Translations under genes and position numbers: made by a program
Source: JAAYRQ01 sp035647815
GTDB lineage: Bacteria; Bacillota; Syntrophomonadia; Syntrophomonadales; Syntrophomonadaceae
Assembly (NCBI GenBank): GCA_035647815.1
Contig: DASRMR010000031.1
Span: 1 to 64,000 of the forward strand
Direction of reading: 5' to 3'
DNA length: 64,000 bases
Notes under the pieces: model-generated
The model's input: the letters and a program-made list of their open reading frames with translations, nothing else
Database searches by the model: none
What the model was told of the DNA's origin: nothing
Shown: positions 60,854 through 64,000 of the stretch, piece after piece
How the letters are laid out: each line of letters begins with the position of its first letter
How positions within the stretch are numbered: the first letter of the stretch is position 1

Positions 60854-61120
60854 ATGGCGAAAAGCAAAACACCTGCCAAAAGAGCCAGAAATTCCGAGGC
60901 AAAACGTATAGATAATAAAGCGGTTAAAACCCAGATGAAGAATATTCAAGTAAAATATGAAGCTTCATTAAAAGAAAATGATCTCGCAGTTGCTCAAGAA
61001 AACTTAACCCAATTAATCTCCATTATCGATAAGAGCGTTTCTAAAGGTATATTACACAAAAAGAATGCAGCTCGAAAAAAATCTAACTTTACAAAACAAT
61101 TACAAACATTCGGTCAATAA
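60854..61120 (+). CDS. rpsT: 30S ribosomal protein S20
   Basis: 88 residues, fully helical and basic: AKSKTPAKRARNSEAKRI at the start and SKGILHKKNAARKKSNFTK near the end. GGGGTGA precedes the ATG. It stands alone on the plus strand between spoIIP and holA, the usual place for rpsT in Firmicutes, with its own promoter and terminator. Confidence 0.97.
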   Translation: MAKSKTPAKRARNSEAKRIDNKAVKTQMKNIQVKYEASLKENDLAVAQENLTQLISIIDKSVSKGILHKKNAARKKSNFTKQLQTFGQ

Positions 61121-61143
61121 ACCTGTCCTCGACAGGTTTTTCT
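61120..61143 (+). terminator. Terminator of rpsT
   Basis: AACCTGTC and GACAGGTT arms around CTC, followed by TTTTC, starting at the last base of the rpsT stop codon. Confidence 0.85.
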
Positions 61144-61156
61144 CTTCTAATAATCA

Positions 61157-62128
61157 TTATCCACTACAAATTTCAATGACTAAGGACTCCATCAGTATGT
61201 TCTTATCTATACTCGTAGTTTTCAGCTTAATATCGGTAGCGAGTAAGATCTCAAATATATCCCATAATTCAGGCCAATTATATTTACCCACATGTTTTAG
61301 CATATTTCTAATCATAAAAGGATGCAGGCCAGTAACCTCTCCAATCTTATCCCGGTTATATCCTTTATCGACACCTGCCTTGATTTTTGCAAAAGAAATA
61401 AATTGACTATTAATCATAGCTAAAAAATACTGTGCACTTTCCCCTTGTTCTATTAGTTGGTGTAGTGCATTTAAAGACATTTTAATATTTTTACTAAAAA
61501 GTGCATCAGTTAATTTGAAAATCTTTATCTCTACATTACTTTCTAACTCATTTTCTAATTCTCTTTTAGTAATATTAGCTGTCTTGTTTAAGGCGAATTT
61601 TTCTAGTAAGTTTTCTAGATGGTACATATTTTGGCCACTATCTACTAACATATTTAAAGCAGCCTCATCTGCCTTTATTCCTCTACTATCTAGGCTCTTT
61701 ATCAACCACTTTTTTAATTCCCCTTGGCTAAATCTTTTACATTCTATAACTTCTGCATTTTGGGCAAACAATTTATAAATAGGATTACTGCGCACTAACT
61801 CCTCAGTCGTAACTATTAACATTTGTTGAGGATTAGAGTCGAGAAAATAATGTTTAAATATTTCTAATACCTCTTTATTTCTACCTGATCTACGACTAGT
61901 TTTCTGTAACCAAAAAGGTTTCTTTATCACTACTACCCTGAAAAAAGAAAATAATGAATTGTAAGTTATAAAATTTTGTAATTGAGTAAGATTAGTTTCA
62001 TCATCATCTATATAAACAAGTTCTGGCTCACCATATTCTTCTTTCAAACTATTAATTTTCTCTTTTATAGTTTCGTTTATAAGATAATCTTCTTCTCCAT
62101 ATAATAAAAAGATATTTTTAGCAGGCAT
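61157..62128 (-). CDS. holA: DNA polymerase III delta subunit
   Basis: 323 residues of the HolA/YqeN family: N-terminal NIFLLYGEEDYLINETIKEK, middle AAA+-like domain without a functional Walker A, and a helical C-terminal collar domain. It opens the beta clamp in the clamp loader. It converges with rpsT. The comEC gene that often lies upstream is not present; a repeat-bearing spacer and a MATE gene take its place. Confidence 0.93.
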   Translation of the reverse strand: MPAKNIFLLYGEEDYLINETIKEKINSLKEEYGEPELVYIDDDETNLTQLQNFITYNSLFSFFRVVVIKKPFWLQKTSRRSGRNKEVLEIFKHYFLDSNPQQMLIVTTEELVRSNPIYKLFAQNAEVIECKRFSQGELKKWLIKSLDSRGIKADEAALNMLVDSGQNMYHLENLLEKFALNKTANITKRELENELESNVEIKIFKLTDALFSKNIKMSLNALHQLIEQGESAQYFLAMINSQFISFAKIKAGVDKGYNRDKIGEVTGLHPFMIRNMLKHVGKYNWPELWDIFEILLATDIKLKTTSIDKNILMESLVIEICSG

Positions 62129-62169
62129 AAAAACGCTCCCTTAACTTTTATAATCATTATATCAATTGT

Positions 62170-62198
62170 ATAATAGTAAATATATTTTAGCACATCAA
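62170..62198 (-). promoter_or_regulatory. Promoter of holA
   Basis: TTGATG (62193-62198) and TATTAT (62170-62175) with a 17-base spacer on the minus strand, 42 bases before the holA ATG. Confidence 0.55.
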
Positions 62199-62226
62199 TG
62201 CATACTGCCCACCCACATTAAAAACG

Positions 62227-62270
62227 AGTGACGCGGGAGGAGTGACGCGGGGACGGGGTTGTTGACACCA
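62227..62270. repeat. GC-rich intergenic repeat, copy B
   Basis: Two adjacent 14-base units, GAGTGACGCGGGAG and GAGTGACGCGGGGA, are followed by CGGGGTTGTTGACACC. The 18 bases at 62244-62261 are identical to copy A near the left end of the window, in opposite orientation. It lies between holA and the MATE gene. Confidence 0.7.
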
Positions 62271-62280
62271 CCTCTCAACC

Positions 62281-63693
62281 TCACCACCTTAGCCACGCCA
62301 TAAACCTTCTCACAAAATACCCTTTTTGAAATAACAGGACTAATGCGAACTTGTTTCTAATTTGTAGCTCACGCCAAAGATTAATCAGAACAAATAGAGA
62401 TACAAGCGTACATAGAAACTCTGACATGGAAAATGATATCCAAACTCCATTTAGAGATAAGAATTTCGGTAAGATAAATAACAGAGGTAAAAAGAAAAAT
62501 ATTTGTCTAATAATAGATAAACACATAGCTGTTACACCTTTACCTAAGGCCTGCAAAACGGTAAACAAGATATGTAATGGGCCCATAAGAGGGAATGTTA
62601 TCGTAGCTAATTTTAGTGCATTTACAGCAATAGCAGTTAATTCTAGATTATTGGAAAAAAAGTCAACAATCCAGGTGGGGTATTGATGCAAAACAAAACA
62701 TATAATACTCATATAAACAAATGATAAAAAAGCTGCTTTAATAATAACCTCTTTGACCCGGTCAGGATTACCAGCTCCATAAGCAAATGCTGCAATAGGC
62801 ATAGTACCATGTTGCAAACCATAAACTGGCATATAAATAAGTGATCTTATCCTTAAAAATATTCCAAAAGCTGCAATAGCAGTATAACTAAATCCTGCTA
62901 AGATACGGTTTAAAACTCCCATCAAAATGACCCCGGCTAATTCCATTACCATCGTCGGTATGCCGACCTTATAAATGCCATATATAACACTTAAACTAGG
63001 TTTAAAGCTTTTAAATGACCAAGTCAAAAGGTCTCGTCTATGTTTTACAATAATAATAACTATAAAAGTGTTGATAAATTGTGCACAGACAGTAGCAAGT
63101 GCTGCACCTTTAAGTCCAAACCCTGGGAAAGAACCGACACCAAAAATTAAGATAGGATCAAAAATCACAGTTAAAGTCATGCCGATTAGAGAAATTAAAA
63201 TAGGCAGGAAAGTATTACCTTCTCCTTGAATTATATTACCTAAATTCATAGGTATAAATGTAAATATACATCCAGTTAATAGTATATGTAAGAAACCTTT
63301 GCTAAGATGAAATGTGTCAGGTGTACATCCGAAAAGTATTAAGAGATTATCTAAATAATTATTACCGATATATGCAAAAGTGATTCCACAAATTATACTT
63401 AGAAAGATACCGTGCCAAGCAATATTATCGGCTAATTTAAAATTACCAGCACCTAAGGTTCTGCCAATTAAAGAGGTTAATCCTACTCCAGTAGCAGCTG
63501 CTAATGATACCATTAACATTTGAATAGGTATAGTTATAGTCAAAGCTGCCAAAGCTGCAGATCCTAACTGAGCTACAAAAAATGTATCTATTATTAGGAG
63601 CATGGAATAAACTACCATGCCTAACATAGGTGGAAAAGAAAGTTGTAAGAGAAGGCGACCTACATCCTTATTAGCCATGTCGCTTCTGTTCAA
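62281..63693 (-). CDS. MATE-family efflux transporter
   Basis: 470 residues with about 12 membrane segments in two similar halves. The MATE pattern is visible (PPMLGMVVYSMLLIIDTFFV, GVGLTSLIGRTLGAG, IQGEGNTFLPI). The family exports cationic compounds with sodium or protons. A TTG start at 63693 has GGGGGG 8 bases upstream. It is divergent from the purine permease gene. The substrate is unknown. Confidence 0.92.
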   Translation of the reverse strand: MNRSDMANKDVGRLLLQLSFPPMLGMVVYSMLLIIDTFFVAQLGSAALAALTITIPIQMLMVSLAAATGVGLTSLIGRTLGAGNFKLADNIAWHGIFLSIICGITFAYIGNNYLDNLLILFGCTPDTFHLSKGFLHILLTGCIFTFIPMNLGNIIQGEGNTFLPILISLIGMTLTVIFDPILIFGVGSFPGFGLKGAALATVCAQFINTFIVIIIVKHRRDLLTWSFKSFKPSLSVIYGIYKVGIPTMVMELAGVILMGVLNRILAGFSYTAIAAFGIFLRIRSLIYMPVYGLQHGTMPIAAFAYGAGNPDRVKEVIIKAAFLSFVYMSIICFVLHQYPTWIVDFFSNNLELTAIAVNALKLATITFPLMGPLHILFTVLQALGKGVTAMCLSIIRQIFFFLPLLFILPKFLSLNGVWISFSMSEFLCTLVSLFVLINLWRELQIRNKFALVLLFQKGYFVRRFMAWLRW

Positions 63694-63757
63694 TTCATTA
63701 TCCCCCCTTTTTCAAAGTATGTTAGGGGAACAAGGAATAGTATTAGGAGGTTGTAAT

Positions 63758-64000
63758 TTGAAAAAATTATCTGCCCTAGATAGATTTTTTAAACTTACTG
63801 AAAGAGGAACTACTGTCAACACAGAAATAATTGCTGGTTTTACTACTTTTGTCACTCTAGCTTACATAATTTTAGTTAACCCTAATGTATTAAGTGAGGC
63901 AGGAATACCAAAAGAGGCAGCCATAGCAGCTACTATACTTGCGACTGTAGGTACTACGCTTATGGTTGGGTTAATCGCAAATCTGCCTATGGCCTCAGCA
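63758..64000 (+). CDS. NCS2-type purine permease, N-terminal part
   Basis: The first 81 codons, cut by the window end. TTG start at 63758 with AGGAGG 7 bases upstream. The N-terminus (LSALDRFFKLTERGTTVNTE, then IAGFTTFVTLAYIILVNP) matches the AzgA/PbuG subgroup of NCS2 transporters, which take up guanine, hypoxanthine or adenine. First membrane segments are visible. No purine riboswitch could be seen in the 64-base gap to the MATE gene. Confidence 0.88.
   Translation, partial: MKKLSALDRFFKLTERGTTVNTEIIAGFTTFVTLAYIILVNPNVLSEAGIPKEAAIAATILATVGTTLMVGLIANLPMASA

Overview
The window is an AT-rich stretch of a spore-forming member of the Firmicutes, most likely an anaerobic clostridial lineage of the Syntrophomonas/Peptococcaceae kind. 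The gene order is the Firmicutes core order: ylxM-ffh-rpsP-khpA-rimM-trmD-rplS-rbgA-rnhB-ylqG-ylqH; glyQ-glyS-ccpN-PDRP; dgt-dnaG-rpoD; yqfC-yqfD-phoH-yqfF-ybeY-dgkA-cdd-era-deoC-recO; hrcA-grpE-dnaK-dnaJ-prmA-mtaB; hemW-lepA-spoIIP. Sporulation genes (spoIIP, yqfC, yqfD), pyruvate phosphate dikinase, two acyl-CoA dehydrogenase homologues, a CoA-transferase, an acyl-CoA synthetase and an archaeal-like (group III) chaperonin suggest an anaerobe with fatty-acid or other acyl-CoA metabolism. The genus cannot be fixed from the sequence alone.

Layout. 1-2004: a comM-like gene on the plus strand behind a repeat-bearing spacer. 2008-6331 (minus): an MFS transporter, a copper-type P1B-ATPase and an unusual FolD. 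6331-16313 (minus): the translation/secretion block, with a relic of endonuclease IV next to yraN and an L19-type leader before rplS. 16539-19264: an AMP-forming acyl-CoA synthetase and a divergent secreted protein. 19277-19726: four minus-strand tRNAs (Asn; Met or Ile2, Glu, Val) in two transcription units. 19807-23805: rpoD, dnaG, dgt. 23806-24425: a gene-free region with terminators and repeat-like sequences. 24426-31621: ppdK with its regulatory kinase/phosphatase, ccpN and glyQS behind a glycine T-box. 32030-40562: recO to yqfC. 40707-43875: a CoA-transferase with a good sigma-54 promoter, an adjacent sigma-54 activator and a tiny membrane protein. 44169-56194: rpsU, a HIT protein, two acyl-CoA dehydrogenase homologues with an XRE regulator, then the heat-shock operon behind CIRCE, with a group III chaperonin between hrcA and grpE. 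56242-64000: hemW, lepA, a small membrane protein, spoIIP, rpsT (+), holA, a MATE transporter and the start of a purine permease (+).

Most genes are housekeeping genes in conserved order. The unusual points are the archaeal-like chaperonin under HrcA/CIRCE; the tandem acyl-CoA dehydrogenases that have lost the usual catalytic glutamate; the sigma-54 module at the CoA-transferase; a FolD without its catalytic lysine; the endonuclease IV remnant; dispersed GC-rich intergenic repeats; and an unexplained transcribed-looking region that ends in a terminator just upstream of dgt. No CRISPR array, insertion sequence, prophage or defence system was seen.
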